64,000 bases of DNA from Panulirus ornatus (GCF_036320965.1 NC_092240.1:11785001-11849000), one strand, 5' to 3'. Numbered from the stretch's first letter, positions 1 through 12,215 are shown. The notes: generated by a model from the letters alone, not told the origin. Made by a program: numbers and translations.

Positions 1-559
1 ACAGCCTCGAAGGGGACCCAGTGGTCTGTTACTCTTTGAATTCCCCTTTTTTTGTATTCTTTTGTATTCCTTTTGCATTCCTTATTACGCTACCACCATA
101 CAAAGCGCACACAATAACGGGAAATAAGCCTCACACGGACGCGCTACGAGGGGGTGGGGGAGGGAATTTCAACCAAAGGGACCATGCTAATTAGGCTGAC
201 AGATCACAGCGCCGCACCGTAACTTGGCCGAAGTGCAGAGGCATCACGGAGAACCACACGAGGGGCCGGGGGTATTGTTGTCGGCATTAGTTTACAGCCA
301 CTTAACTCAGGACGGTGAGAAGGGGGTGGAAATGTTATACTGTGGCAGGACGGGAAGCAGAGCACACGAGACTGTGTGGTGTGTGTGTGTGTGTGTGTGC
401 AATTCGTACTGTACGGGAAGGGAGTTTGACTACAGCTCGTGGGGCATTTTCTCGTGTCCTCCATTTCATAAACTTTTGTGTACTGTCCACATTCAGAATC
501 TCATAACTCATATTTATTCCCTCCTTCTGCTACTCTTATGCTATAAAAGTACTTGTTTT
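1..559. other. No gene seen; one short (GT)n
   Basis: Mixed-composition sequence with a (GT)n run at about 373-399. The open frames here either cross the GT run or are short and resemble nothing I know. A LINE remnant begins near 560. Confidence 0.6.
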
Positions 560-1400
560 AACTGACAAGTTTCTTGGTTGTCATCACGTTATTTTCTGTT
601 TCTTCTATCGTTGTCTCTTTTAAAGAACTGTTTACTTTCTGCGTCCTCATTCTGATTTAGAAACTTATAGGTTGTGGTCAGGTCACCCCTCACTTATCTC
701 TCTTTTATATGGACAAATATAAGGCCTCTAGCCTTACCCTGTAACTCGGCTCTTTGAATTCAGTTACCATCTTTGTTGCCATCCTCTGGACCTTCTCCAT
801 TAGTTCTCTATGCTCCTTTAAATGGGGGGGGGGGTTAACCGAATTTGAGAAGCACTTCCTAGGTTTTCGCCTTATTCAGACTTGAAAAGCCTACTTGAAG
901 ATGTTCTTACCCATCAACGTGAGCATAAATTCTGAACCATTCTCCTCAGACGTGATTCTAAGAGCGGGTTAGGGAAGATGTAGACGTCCTTAGACTCTCT
1001 CACACCAGGATATCTGCAGCTTATTTCCTGCTAGATGATTCACGTTGAGGCCATCTTTCACTCCGGTCCATCCTCGTTACTTTACATTTACCAGGAGAAA
1101 ATGTGGTGAACTTCATATCAGACCAAAGTTGGAGTCTGTTTAGGTCCCTTGTAGGGTTGATGCAATCTCCCTCTCTCTTTTTCACTTCCTCCGTGAGTCA
1201 TGCGTCATCAGCAGTCATATTCAGGAAGGCGTCTGTGTCTCCTGTTAACTCGTTTACACGGATCAAGAAGAAGAGCAGAGATGCCAGAACAGAATCCTGC
1301 GACACTCCAGTGGTGATCCAACCAATTCCAAGAAAGCTCCTGTGACATTTTTCACCATGGTGTCCTTCCCTTAACATATCTTCTTGCCATCGAAGGAATC
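560..1400 (-). pseudogene. CR1/L2-like non-LTR retrotransposon remnant, copy 1 (reverse transcriptase C-terminal half)
   Basis: Decayed reverse transcriptase of a LINE, read on the minus strand from about 1345 down to 560. Conceptual translation in shifting frames gives GVSQDSVLASLLFFLIRVNE (family form GVPQGSVLGPLLFLIYxND), then TADDA for the catalytic FADD box, then REGDCINPTRDLNRLQLWSD. Nearer 560 it gives a thumb-like stretch (MATKMV, SYRVRLEAL) and finally DLTTTYKFLNQNEDAESK. These are the ordered landmarks of the CR1/L2/Jockey-type RT C-terminus. Stops and frameshifts separate the blocks, so it cannot be functional. A G-run at 823-834 interrupts it. Related copies lie at 20190-20870, 33600-34400 and 40265-41125, all on the minus strand. 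The clade (CR1 or L2) is inference. Confidence 0.8.
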
Positions 1401-1422
1401 TTCATTAACGTCTTGTGATACA

Positions 1423-1475
<53 letters not shown>
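1423..1475. repeat. (AC)n microsatellite
   Basis: About 26 uninterrupted CA dinucleotides. Confidence 0.98.
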
Positions 1476-1477
<2 letters not shown>

Positions 1478-1499
1478 ATTCAGGGATAATAAGAAACCC

Positions 1500-1585
1500 A
1501 CCTACACTGAAACGAGATACGAAGAGAATCTCACCTAGACTGAAACGAAATACGAACTCCCCACCTAGACAGAAGCGAAAGATAA
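1500..1585 (+). repeat. Short degenerate tandem repeat, about 3 units
   Basis: Three imperfect units of about 30 bp share the core actgaaacgaratacga. An open frame over the preceding CA run continues through it, but that frame starts in simple repeat and is not a gene. Confidence 0.6.
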
Positions 1586-1714
1586 ATAAAAAAAACGAAA
1601 CAATTTACAAATACCGAGGCAACACCAGTAAATGCCATGATATCACAACACCTGAAGATTTAAAAGAGCACCAGTGTCGCCAGTAATTTTCACATTCTCA
1701 TGACCAACAGAAAA

Positions 1715-2400
1715 TGTTGTTCTGTGTGTCGTGCAGACCCTTAGGGCAATACTGCATTTAATACATGACTGTAATGTAATTCTGTATGTATTGCAATTCT
1801 CTTCGTACTGCAGGATCTTACAGTTATTTCATATGTAATACAGAGCTTTATAGAGTAATTCTTGATGTAATACAGGAACTTTGAAATAATTGTCTATGCA
1901 GTAGAGAACCTTAGAATAATTCTGTATATAAAGCAAGACTTTAGAATGATTCATATAATGCAGGATCTAAGGGTAATTCTATATATAGTACAGGACCTTG
2001 GAGAAATTCTGTATATAATACAGGATTGAGCAGTCCTGTATCTAATGCTGAACCTGAGAGTAATTCTGTATATGATACAGAATTGTGCAGTTTTGTATGT
2101 AATGCAGAACCTTAGAGCAGTACTGTATAGAATGCAGAATTGTGCAGTTTTAGATCTAATGCAGAAACGTTAGAGTAATTCTGTATATGATACAGGGTTG
2201 TGCAGTTTTGTATCTAATGCAGAACCTTTGAGCAATACTTATATAACATGCAGAATTGTACAGTTTTAGATCTAATGCAGAACGTTAGAGTAATTCTGTG
2301 TACGATACAGGACCTTGGGAGTAATTCTGTACATGATACAGCGCTGTGCAGTTCTATACCTAATGCAGGACCTTGGGAAGCAATTCTGTTTGTCGTGCAC
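1715..2400 (+). repeat. AT-rich minisatellite, decaying leftward
   Basis: Tandem units built on taatgcagaaccttagag, taattctgtatatgatacag and ttgtgcagttttgtatct. On the right half the unit is about 57 bp and a double unit of about 116 bp recurs (gttttagatct at about 2147 and 2263). On the left half the units shorten to about 35-37 bp and become very diverged. No credible coding frame. Confidence 0.8.
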
Positions 2401-3090
2401 GACGCCCCAGAAGAGCGAGGCACAACGAGAAACCAACGGTGAAAGGGGCGTAACTGCCGCCAAGCAAGAGAGCTCAAAGGGGCAACGCAATGATGAAGCT
2501 CCCGTCTGGCCTCGTGTGTCAGGACAAGGGAGCGTCGATCCCCTCCTCTCTGGAGGAGGAGGTGGGAGAGGGCATGTCAGTGGTATGATATACGAACTGC
2601 ATACTGCAGGTCAGCCTTAGGTATGAAAAGCTCATTAGTCCTCCTCGCGGTGCTCGACCCTTTCGATTTAATCCCTCGGAATAAGTCTGGTCTTGTCGTG
2701 CGCGTGTGTGGTGGTTCAGTTATGATGCTCCAGATTTTGCCTTTTTTTTTTGTAGTTGTTTTCATCCCTGCCCGGGGATGACCAGGTGAGTGAATTGTTA
2801 TGAAGATTTCTGTGAGAGCAAAGTAGACATGAAAGACTATTCGCCGAAAAATTAAAAGAAAAAAAAAAGGACTTAAATGTGCGATTAAATAGCCTGTGGA
2901 TTGCCTTTGTTGAGTTTATTAATCACCACGGGTGTTGGGAGTCAAAAAGAGCACGAGTGTAATTACATTTATATATACGTAGAGCCTCGGTGCTCCTAAT
3001 TATCTGGTCAACCCGGGGATAATTGTGCGCTAATGAGGCTGGATTTTTCCCGAACGACCCATCCCAACGACTAAACCAGTAGGATTTCCA
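2401..3090. other. No gene seen
   Basis: Mostly unique sequence with short G- and T-rich runs (about 2550-2570 and 2742-2756). The frames present are short and unrecognised. Confidence 0.5.
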
Positions 3091-3119
3091 GACACACACA
3101 CACACACACACACACACAC
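3091..3119. repeat. (CA)n microsatellite
   Basis: About 14 CA dinucleotides. The flanks up to 3451 show no recognisable gene. Confidence 0.97.
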
Positions 3120-3449
3120 GAAAGGGAGGCCAGATCCTGACGACCTTTTTATGAAGTCGTGTGAAACCAGACTGAGACCATAGGCAGTGTTCTGTACTAC
3201 TTCCATGTGGGGACAGAGTACCCAGAGGATACAACGTGAGGTTCAGCGATGGGACGCAGTAGCTCTGCATGAGCAGTGGACGAATGGAATATGAAATTGA
3301 GGGGGAGGACGTGATAGATGCAGGCAGGGTGTGAAAGTTTGAAAGGATGTTTGATGGTGGAGAATGTTCAAGTGTTGGGACGCCCCCCACGAGTGTAAAA
3401 CTCCCCTCCCTGTTGTGCAAATATATGCATTCAACCAAAAAAGAGGGAG

Positions 3450-3451
<2 letters not shown>

Positions 3452-3496
<45 letters not shown>
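3452..3496. repeat. (TA)n microsatellite at the 3' end of SINE-1
   Basis: Uninterrupted AT dinucleotides running directly into a T-tract of about 23 bases, which is the poly(A) tail of the minus-strand SINE-1 copy that follows. Confidence 0.98.
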
Positions 3497-3851
<355 letters not shown>

Positions 3852-3900
3852 AGTCTATCACAGGGGGTGAATTTTACCATTGTTATGATTATAATTGTTA

Positions 3901-3904
<4 letters not shown>

Positions 3905-3939
<35 letters not shown>

Positions 3940-3987
3940 GTAGTAGTAGTAGTGTAGTAGTAGTAGTAGTAATAGTAGTCGTATTTT
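3905..3987. repeat. (ATT)n / (TAG)n trinucleotide repeat
   Basis: ATT repeats to about 3939, then TAG repeats with one break. Confidence 0.95.
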
Positions 3988-4087
3988 ATTATCATCATCA
4001 TTTGACCAGAGGACCAATTTCACAGGGCTTGTTAGCTTAAAGATTTGCGTTCCACGCTGTGATGAGGCCATGCTCTGATCAATTGTA

Positions 4088-4089
<2 letters not shown>

Positions 4090-4167
<78 letters not shown>
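4090..4167. repeat. (TC)n microsatellite
   Basis: About 38 TC dinucleotides. The sequence from 4168 to 4470 is non-repetitive with no recognisable gene. Confidence 0.98.
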
Positions 4168-4171
<4 letters not shown>

Positions 4172-4468
4172 CGATGCCTTTTCAACTCCCACAGTGTATC
4201 TGGAACCGTCTCCGCTGTGTGCAAGTAATCAAAACTTTGGAACTCTACACATGGGGCATTACGGGAATTCAGTTTAAGTTGATGGTATCCCAGCGTTGAT
4301 CCAGCACTCGTAGATTTTCTCGTCCGGGGCTAAAGGTCAGAGACAGAACGACTTATTTGCGGCACTGCACAGCTGATTATCCTTTTATCATTTGTGTGAT
4401 AGTGATGGTAATGATTATGATTGTGATATTAAGTGTCACGATAATATTGATAATAATGACAATGGAAA

Positions 4469-4470
<2 letters not shown>

Positions 4471-4506
<36 letters not shown>

Positions 4507-4507
4507 T
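4471..4507. repeat. (CTA)n microsatellite abutting the satellite
   Basis: About 12 CTA triplets leading without a gap into the 19-bp satellite, whose unit also starts acta. The array may have grown from this edge. Confidence 0.95.
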
Positions 4508-7500
4508 ACTATTTAAGGTATGTGAGACTATTTAAAGTAGGTGAGACTATTTAAGGTAGGTGAGACTATTTAAGGTAGGTGGGACTATTTAAGGTAGGTG
4601 AGACTATTTAAAGTAGGTGAGACTATTTAAAGTAGGTGAGACTATTTAAGGTAGGTGGGACTATTTAAGGTAGGTGAGACTATTTAAGGTAGGTGGGACT
4701 ATTTAAGGTATGTGAGACTATTTAAGGTATGTGAGACTATTTAAGGTAGGTGGGACTATTTAAGGTAGGTGGGACTATTTAAGGTAGGTGGGACTATTTA
4801 AGGTAGGTGGGACTATTTAAGGTATGTGAGACTATTTAAGGTAGGTGAGACTATTTAAGGTAGGTGAGACTATTTAAGGTAGGTGAGACTATTTAAAGTA
4901 GGTGAGACTATTTAAGGTAGGTGGGACTATTTAAGGTAGGTGGGACTATTTAAGGTAGGTGGGACTATTTAAGGTAGGTGAGACTATTTAAGGTAGGTGG
5001 GACTATTTAAGGTAGGTGGGACTATTTAAGGTAGGTGGGACTATTTAAGGTAGGTGAGACTATTTAAAGTAGGTGAGACTATTTAAGGTAGGTGAGACTA
5101 TTTAAGGTATGTGAGACTATTTAAAGTAGGTGAGACTATTTAAGGTAGGTGAGACTATTTAAAGTAGGTGAGACTATTTAAAGTAGGTGAGACTATTTAA
5201 AGTAGGTGAGACTATTTAAGGTATGTGAGACTATTTAAAGTAGGTGAGACTATTTAAAGTAGGTGAGACTATTTAAAGTAGGTGAGACTATTTAAAGTAG
5301 GTGAGACTATTTAAAGTAGGTGAGACTATTTAAAGTAGGTGAGACTATTTAAGGTAGGTGGGACTATTTAAGGTAGGTGGGACTATTTAAGGTAGGTGGG
5401 ACTATTTAAGGTAGGTGAGACTATTTAAAGTAGGTGAGACTATTTAAGGTAGGTGAGACTATTTAAAGTAGGTGAGACTATTTAAGGTAGGTGAGACTAT
5501 TTAAGGTAGGTGGGACTATTTAAGGTAGGTGGGACTATTTAAGGTAGGTGAGACTATTTAAGGTAGGTGGGACTATTTAAGGTAGGTGGGACTATTTAAG
5601 GTAGGTGGGACTATTTAAGGTATGTGAGACTATTTAAGGTAGGTGAGACTATTTAAGGTAGGTGAGACTATTTAAAGTAGGTGAGACTATTTAAGGTAGG
5701 TGAGACTATTTAAGGTAGGTGAGACTATTTAAAGTAGGTGAGACTATTTAAAGTAGGTGAGACTATTTAAAGTAGGTGAGACTATTTAAAGTAGGTGAGA
5801 CTATTTAAAGTAGGTGAGACTATTTAAAGTAGGTGAGACTATTTAAGGTATGTGAGACTATTTAAGGTATGTGAGACTATTTAAGGTATGTGAGACTATT
5901 TAAGGTAGGTGAGACTATTTAAGGTAGGTGGGACTATTTAAGGTATGTGAGACTATTTAAAGTAGGTGAGACTATTTAAGGTATGTGAGACTATTTAAAG
6001 TAGGTGAGACTATTTAAGGTAGGTGGGACTATTTAAGGTATGTGAGACTATTTAAGGTAGGTGGGACTATTTAAGGTAGGTGGGACTATTTAAGGTAGGT
6101 GAGACTATTTAAAGTAGGTGAGACTATTTAAGGTATGTGAGACTATTTAAGGTATGTGAGACTATTTAAGGTATGTGAGACTATTTAAGGTATGTGAGAC
6201 TATTTAAGGTATGTGAGACTATTTAAGGTATGTGAGACTATTTAAGGTAGGTGAGACTATTTAAGGTATGTGAGACTATTTAAGGTATGTGAGACTATTT
6301 AAGGTATGTGAGACTATTTAAGGTATGTGAGACTATTTAAAGTAGGTGAGACTATTTAAAGTAGGTGAGACTATTTAAAGTAGGTGAGACTATTTAAAGT
6401 AGGTGAGACTATTTAAGGTAGGTGAGACTATTTAAAGTAGGTGAGACTATTTAAAGTAGGTGAGACTATTTAAAGTAGGTGAGACTATTTAAGGTATGTG
6501 AGACTATTTAAAGTAGGTGAGACTATTTAAAGTAGGTGAGACTATTTAAGGTAGGTGAGACTATTTAAAGTAGGTGAGACTATTTAAAGTAGGTGAGACT
6601 ATTTAAAGTAGGTGAGACTATTTAAAGTAGGTGAGACTATTTAAAGTAGGTGAGACTATTTAAGGTATGTGAGACTATTTAAAGTAGGTGAGACTATTTA
6701 AAGTAGGTGAGACTATTTAAAGTAGGTGAGACTATTTAAGGTATGTGAGACTATTTAAGGTATGTGAGACTATTTAAAGTAGGTGAGACTATTTAAAGTA
6801 GGTGAGACTATTTAAGGTATGTGAGACTATTTAAAGTAGGTGAGACTATTTAAAGTAGGTGAGACTATTTAAAGTAGGTGAGACTATTTAAAGTAGGTGA
6901 GACTATTTAAAGTAGGTGAGACTATTTAAGGTATGTGAGACTATTTAAGGTATGTGAGACTATTTAAAGTAGGTGAGACTATTTAAGGTATGTGAGACTA
7001 TTTAAAGTAGGTGAGACTATTTAAAGTAGGTGAGACTATTTAAGGTATGTGAGACTATTTAAAGTAGGTGAGACTATTTAAAGTAGGTGAGACTATTTAA
7101 GGTATGTGAGACTATTTAAGGTATGTGAGACTATTTAAGGTAGGTGAGACTATTTAAGGTAGGTGGGACTATTTAAGGTATGTGAGACTATTTAAAGTAG
7201 GTGAGACTATTTAAAGTAGGTGAGACTATTTAAAGTAGGTGAGACTATTTAAAGTAGGTGAGACTATTTAAAGTAGGTGAGACTATTTAAAGTAGGTGAG
7301 ACTATTTAAGGTATGTGAGACTATTTAAAGTAGGTGAGACTATTTAAGGTAGGTGAGACTATTTAAGGTAGGTGAGACTATTTAAAGTAGGTGAGACTAT
7401 TTAAAGTAGGTGAGACTATTTAAAGTAGGTGAGACTATTTAAGGTAGGTGAGACTATTTAAAGTAGGTGAGACTATTTAAAGTAGGTGAGACTATTTAAA

Positions 7501-9945
7501 GTAGGTGAGACTATTTAAAGTAGGTGAGACTATTTAAGGTAGGTGAGACTATTTAAAGTAGGTGAGACTATTTAAAGTAGGTGAGACTATTTAAGGTAGG
7601 TGAGACTATTTAAGGTATGTGAGACTATTTAAAGTAGGTGAGACTATTTAAAGTAGGTGAGACTATTTAAAGTAGGTGAGACTATTTAAAGTAGGTGAGA
7701 CTATTTAAAGTAGGTGAGACTATTTAAAGTAGGTGAGACTATTTAAAGTAGGTGAGACTATTTAAGGTAGGTGGGACTATTTAAGGTAGGTGAGACTATT
7801 TAAGGTAGGTGGGACTATTTAAGGTAGGTGGGACTATTTAAGGTAGGTGGGACTATTTAAGGTAGGTGAGACTATTTAAGGTAGGTGAGACTATTTAAAG
7901 TAGGTGAGACTATTTAAGGTATGTGAGACTATTTAAAGTAGGTGAGACTATTTAAGGTATGTGAGACTATTTAAGGTAGGTGGGACTATTTAAGGTAGGT
8001 GGGACTATTTAAGGTATGTGAGACTATTTAAGGTAGGTGAGACTATTTAAAGTAGGTGAGACTATTTAAGGTAGGTGGGACTATTTAAGGTAGGTGGGAC
8101 TATTTAAGGTAGGTGAGACTATTTAAGGTAGGTGGGACTATTTAAGGTAGGTGGGACTATTTAAGGTAGGTGGGACTATTTAAGGTAGGTGGGACTATTT
8201 AAGGTAGGTGGGACTATTTAAGGTAGGTGAGACTATTTAAAGTAGGTGAGACTATTTAAAGTAGGTGAGACTATTTAAAGTAGGTGAGACTATTTAAGGT
8301 AGGTGAGACTATTTAAGGTAGGTGGGACTATTTAAGGTAGGTGGGACTATTTAAGGTAGGTGGGACTATTTAAGGTAGGTGGGACTATTTAAGGTAGGTG
8401 GGACTATTTAAGGTAGGTGGGACTATTTAAGGTAGGTGGGACTATTTAAGGTAGGTGGGACTATTTAAGGTAGGTGGGACTATTTAAGGTAGGTGGGACT
8501 ATTTAAGGTAGGTGGGACTATTTAAGGTATGTGAGACTATTTAAGGTAGGTGGGACTATTTAAGGTAGGTGGGACTATTTAAGGTAGGTGGGACTATTTA
8601 AGGTAGGTGGGACTATTTAAGGTAGGTGGGACTATTTAAGGTAGGTGGGACTATTTAAGGTAGGTGGGACTATTTAAGGTAGGTGGGACTATTTAAGGTA
8701 GGTGGGACTATTTAAGGTAGGTGGGACTATTTAAGGTAGGTGGGACTATTTAAGGTAGGTGAGACTATTTAAGGTAGGTGGGACTATTTAAGGTATGTGA
8801 GACTATTTAAGGTAGGTGGGACTATTTAAGGTAGGTGGGACTATTTAAGGTAGGTGGGACTATTTAAGGTATGTGAGACTATTTAAGGTAGGTGGGACTA
8901 TTTAAGGTAGGTGAGACTATTTAAGGTAGGTGGGACTATTTAAGGTAGGTGAGACTATTTAAGGTATGTGAGACTATTTAAAGTAGGTGAGACTATTTAA
9001 GGTAGGTGGGACTATTTAAGGTAGGTGAGACTATTTAAGGTAGGTGAGACTATTTAAGGTAGGTGGGACTATTTAAGGTAGGTGGGACTATTTAAGGTAG
9101 GTGAGACTATTTAAAGTAGGTGAGACTATTTAAAGTAGGTGAGACTATTTAAGGTAGGTGGGACTATTTAAGGTAGGTGAGACTATTTAAGGTAGGTGAG
9201 ACTATTTAAGGTAGGTGGGACTATTTAAGGTAGGTGGGACTATTTAAGGTAGGTGGGACTATTTAAGGTAGGTGGGACTATTTAAGGTAGGTGAGACTAT
9301 TTAAGGTAGGTGGGACTATTTAAGGTAGGTGGGACTATTTAAGGTAGGTGGGACTATTTAAGGTAGGTGGGACTATTTAAGGTAGGTGGGACTATTTAAG
9401 GTAGGTGGGACTATTTAAGGTAGGTGGGACTATTTAAGGTATGTGAGACTATTTAAGGTAGGTGGGACTATTTAAGGTAGGTGGGACTATTTAAGGTAGG
9501 TGGGACTATTTAAGGTAGGTGGGACTATTTAAGGTAGGTGGGACTATTTAAGGTAGGTGGGACTATTTGAGGTAAGTGGGACTATTTAAGGTAGGTGAGA
9601 CTATTTAAGGTAGGTGGGACTATTTAAGGTAGGTGAGACTATTTAAGGTAGGTGAGACTATTTAAAGTAGGTGAGACTATTTAAGGTAGGTGGGACTATT
9701 TAAGGTAGGTGAGACTATTTAAGGTAGGTTGGACTATTTAAGGTATGTGAGACTATTTAAGGTAGGTGGGACTATTTAAGGTAGGTGAGACTATTTAAAG
9801 TAGGTGAGACTATTTAAGGTATGTGAGACTATTTAAGGTAGGTGAGACTATTTAAAGTAGGTGAGACTATTTAAGGTAGGTGGGACTGTTTAAGGTGAGA
9901 CTATTTAAGGTAGGTGAGACTATTTAAGGTAGGTGAGCCTATTTT
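4508..9945 (+). repeat. 19-bp satellite array, about 286 units
   Basis: Head-to-tail units of actatttaaggtaggtgag, nearly all exactly 19 bp. Four unit types account for almost all copies: the basic unit; one with aaagtaggtgag; one with ggtatgtgag; one with ggtaggtggg. Types are not mixed evenly. The aaag and tatg types dominate about 5.6-7.75 kb, and the gtggg type dominates about 7.75-9.6 kb. Rare private changes appear near 9570, 9728 and 9886. The unit holds stop codons and its length is not a multiple of three, so it is non-coding. The plus strand has one C per unit, a very strong GC skew. Function unknown. Confidence 0.98.
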
Positions 9946-10165
9946 ATTAGGTAGGTGAGCCTGTTTGAAGTAGGGGAGCCTATTTGAGGTGGGTGACATT
10001 ATTTGAAGTGGGTGTGATTTGAAGTGGATGAGGTAGGTGAGATTATTTGAAGTGGGTGAGACTATCTATTGAAGTTAGGTGAGACTATCTATTGAAGTTA
10101 GGTGAGACTATTCATGATAGGTGAACCTGTCTGATGTAGGTGAGGCCATTTGCTTCATTAATCAT
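9946..10165 (+). repeat. Degenerate right edge of the 19-bp satellite
   Basis: Units become irregular (gtgagcctgtttgaagtagg, then two copies of gagactatctattgaagtta) and fade by about 10165. The left edge shows no such decay. Confidence 0.85.
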
Positions 10166-10358
10166 AATTTGAGGTCGAGGTGTAATAAATAATAGACTGA
10201 TGGTGGTGGTGGCGGGGTGGTCGTTGGGCTGTCTCGGGTAGAAAAGGTCGTACGTATATCGGGCGGTCGCAAAGGGGAGGATGAACAACTAGGATTGGCT
10301 GTGGGCCAACTATGAATCATGGCCAGATGTATGCAATCACTACGTCATGGAAAACCCG

Positions 10359-10360
<2 letters not shown>
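10166..10360. other. No gene seen
   Basis: Short unique stretch with a (TGG)n run at 10201-10216. Confidence 0.6.

Positions 10361-10408
<48 letters not shown>
10361..10408. repeat. (GT)n microsatellite
   Basis: About 24 GT dinucleotides. A G-run follows at 10464-10478. Confidence 0.98.
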
Positions 10409-10409
<1 letters not shown>

Positions 10410-10571
10410 GTGGGCGCATGTCGACGTATTTTTACGTAAGTCGAGAAATAAACATGAATATATGGGGGGGGGGGGGGAAATAAATGCGAAAAAAAGACGT
10501 GTAGATAAATAAGTAGATGGGAAATAACTCTTTTTATTTTTTTATATAGTCCATTTATCAAAACCCCCGGT

Positions 10572-10620
10572 AATGCGAAGGGCGTAGTTTACCCAAATGC
10601 GAAGGGCGTAGTTTACCCAG
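10572..10620 (+). repeat. 23-bp direct duplication
   Basis: Two adjacent copies containing gcgaagggcgtagtttaccc. The surrounding 10409-10761 shows no recognisable gene. Confidence 0.85.
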
Positions 10621-10760
10621 ACATCAGCACCCGTGTCGTATTTTAAAGGCTTTTCTTCAAGTAGCCTATTTGTAGGCGGGAGGAAGGTGGTGTGTGAGGT
10701 GGGGTGTGTGTGTTAGGTTATGGCGCGGAATATTTTTCCAGATAACTTATAAATCGCACT

Positions 10761-10761
<1 letters not shown>

Positions 10762-10844
<83 letters not shown>

Positions 10845-10880
10845 CACACACACACACACACATACACACACACAACACAC
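10762..10880. repeat. (TC)n / (AC)n compound microsatellite
   Basis: TC to 10842, then AC with small breaks to 10880. Confidence 0.98.
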
Positions 10881-10925
10881 ACTCACATATATGTATACTT
10901 TTATCATTTTTTGTCTTTTTTCTTT

Positions 10926-11046
10926 ATGAATATTCGCTGTTTCCCCCGTGAGCAAGGTAGCGTCACGAACAGATGACTTGAATCTTCCAAGGAGTGAGGC
11001 CTCACTTGGCTCCTTCCTTCCTCTGCTTCTTCTTCTGGAACATATC
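10926..11046 (-). mobile_element. SINE-1 fragment, diverged
   Basis: Minus-strand 3' half of SINE-1. It shows the core in diverged form (gctaccttgctcacggggga on the minus strand) followed by agaacagatgact- and aggaagcagag-like blocks. Resembles the diverged copy at 52040-52235 more than the others. The 5' half is missing. Confidence 0.65.
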
Positions 11047-11135
11047 ACATCAGAAACTAATTCACAGATGACCAGACGACAAAAAAAAAAAAAAAAAAAA
11101 TACTAGAAAAGAGGGGAAACGGTAAAGACTTTGTA

Positions 11136-11138
<3 letters not shown>

Positions 11139-11209
<71 letters not shown>
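11139..11209. repeat. (AG)n microsatellite
   Basis: About 35 AG dinucleotides. An A-run of about 20 lies just upstream at 11081-11100. Confidence 0.98.
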
Positions 11210-11211
<2 letters not shown>

Positions 11212-11326
11212 CCGCGATAGCAGCATGATGGATGATCACAGGGAAGGTCGATGTGTCTGGGAAGGGGATGATGTACACCAGGGGGGGGGTCATCTGGATA
11301 CACCCACACACCCAACCCACCCCACC

Positions 11327-11354
11327 ATGTCTTGCTTATGGTCAGAATGAACGC

Positions 11355-11415
<61 letters not shown>

Positions 11416-11460
11416 AAGGGCCATGTCTTGCTTGTGGTCAGAATGAACGCAGTGGGTGTT

Positions 11461-11500
<40 letters not shown>

Positions 11501-11501
11501 T

Positions 11502-11549
<48 letters not shown>
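11327..11549 (+). repeat. Duplicated block carrying two (GT)n arrays
   Basis: The flank ccatgtcttgctt-ggtcagaatgaacgc occurs at about 11327 and again at about 11421, each followed by a GT array (11356-11414; 11463-11549 with small breaks). A single block with its microsatellite was duplicated in tandem. Confidence 0.9.
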
Positions 11550-11610
11550 AAGGGGGGATTACAATGGAGACCGTTATCTACAGAGGATCTAGGGGTGATA
11601 AGCGCGACGG

Positions 11611-11930
11611 GAAAGAATAGGTAGGAGAGAAAACGAGGAGTGGAATTAGACAACAAAGGGCAAGAAAGAATAGGTAGGAGAGAAAACGAGGAGTGGAATT
11701 AGACAATAAAGGGCAAGAAAGAATAGGTAGGAGAGAAAACGAGGAGTGGAATTAGACAATAAAGGGCAAGAAAGAATAGGTAGGAGAGAAAACGAGGAGT
11801 GGAATTAGACAACAAAGGGCAAGAAAGAATAGGTAGGAGAGAAAACGAGGAGTGGAATTAGACAATAAAGGGCAAGAAAGAATAGGTAGGAGAGAAAACG
11901 AGGAGTGGAATTACACAACAAAGGGGGGGA
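11611..11930 (+). repeat. 53-bp minisatellite, 6 units
   Basis: Units start gaaagaataggtaggagaga at 11611, 11664, 11717, 11770, 11823 and 11876. Differences are limited to a few single bases, so the array is young. No coding frame. Confidence 0.97.
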
Positions 11931-12084
11931 AGGAAAATGTACGAAGGGGATACGAATGAAAAAAAGTTTTATACTGAAGAAACAGAATGGGGATGAAGGA
12001 AGAGGGAGAGAACACGCGAGAAAGGTGTATGTTATGCTGAACAGGAACAGGGAATTACTGAAGTAACATGTTTGGACAGTTTGA
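11931..12084. other. No gene seen
   Basis: Purine-rich unique sequence between two tandem arrays. Confidence 0.6.
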
Positions 12085-12215
12085 GTTAAAAGATACGCAA
12101 CAGTGATTTAATAGATGCACAACAGTGATTAAAAGAGGCGCAACAGTGATTTAAAAGATGCGCAACAGTGATTATCTTAAATCACTGTAGCGCATCTTTT
12201 AAATCACTGTTGCGC
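12085..12215 (+). repeat. 22-bp repeat ending in an inverted copy (hairpin)
   Basis: About four direct units of gatgcgcaacagtgatttaa are followed by two units in inverted orientation. Arms 12138-12173 and 12179-12215 are complementary apart from one or two differences, around a 5-base loop (atctt). Confidence 0.92.

Noticed and set aside
4508..9945. The 19-bp array as telomeric repeat
   Set aside because: The arthropod telomere unit is TTAGG. The 19-bp unit is unrelated and the array is internal.
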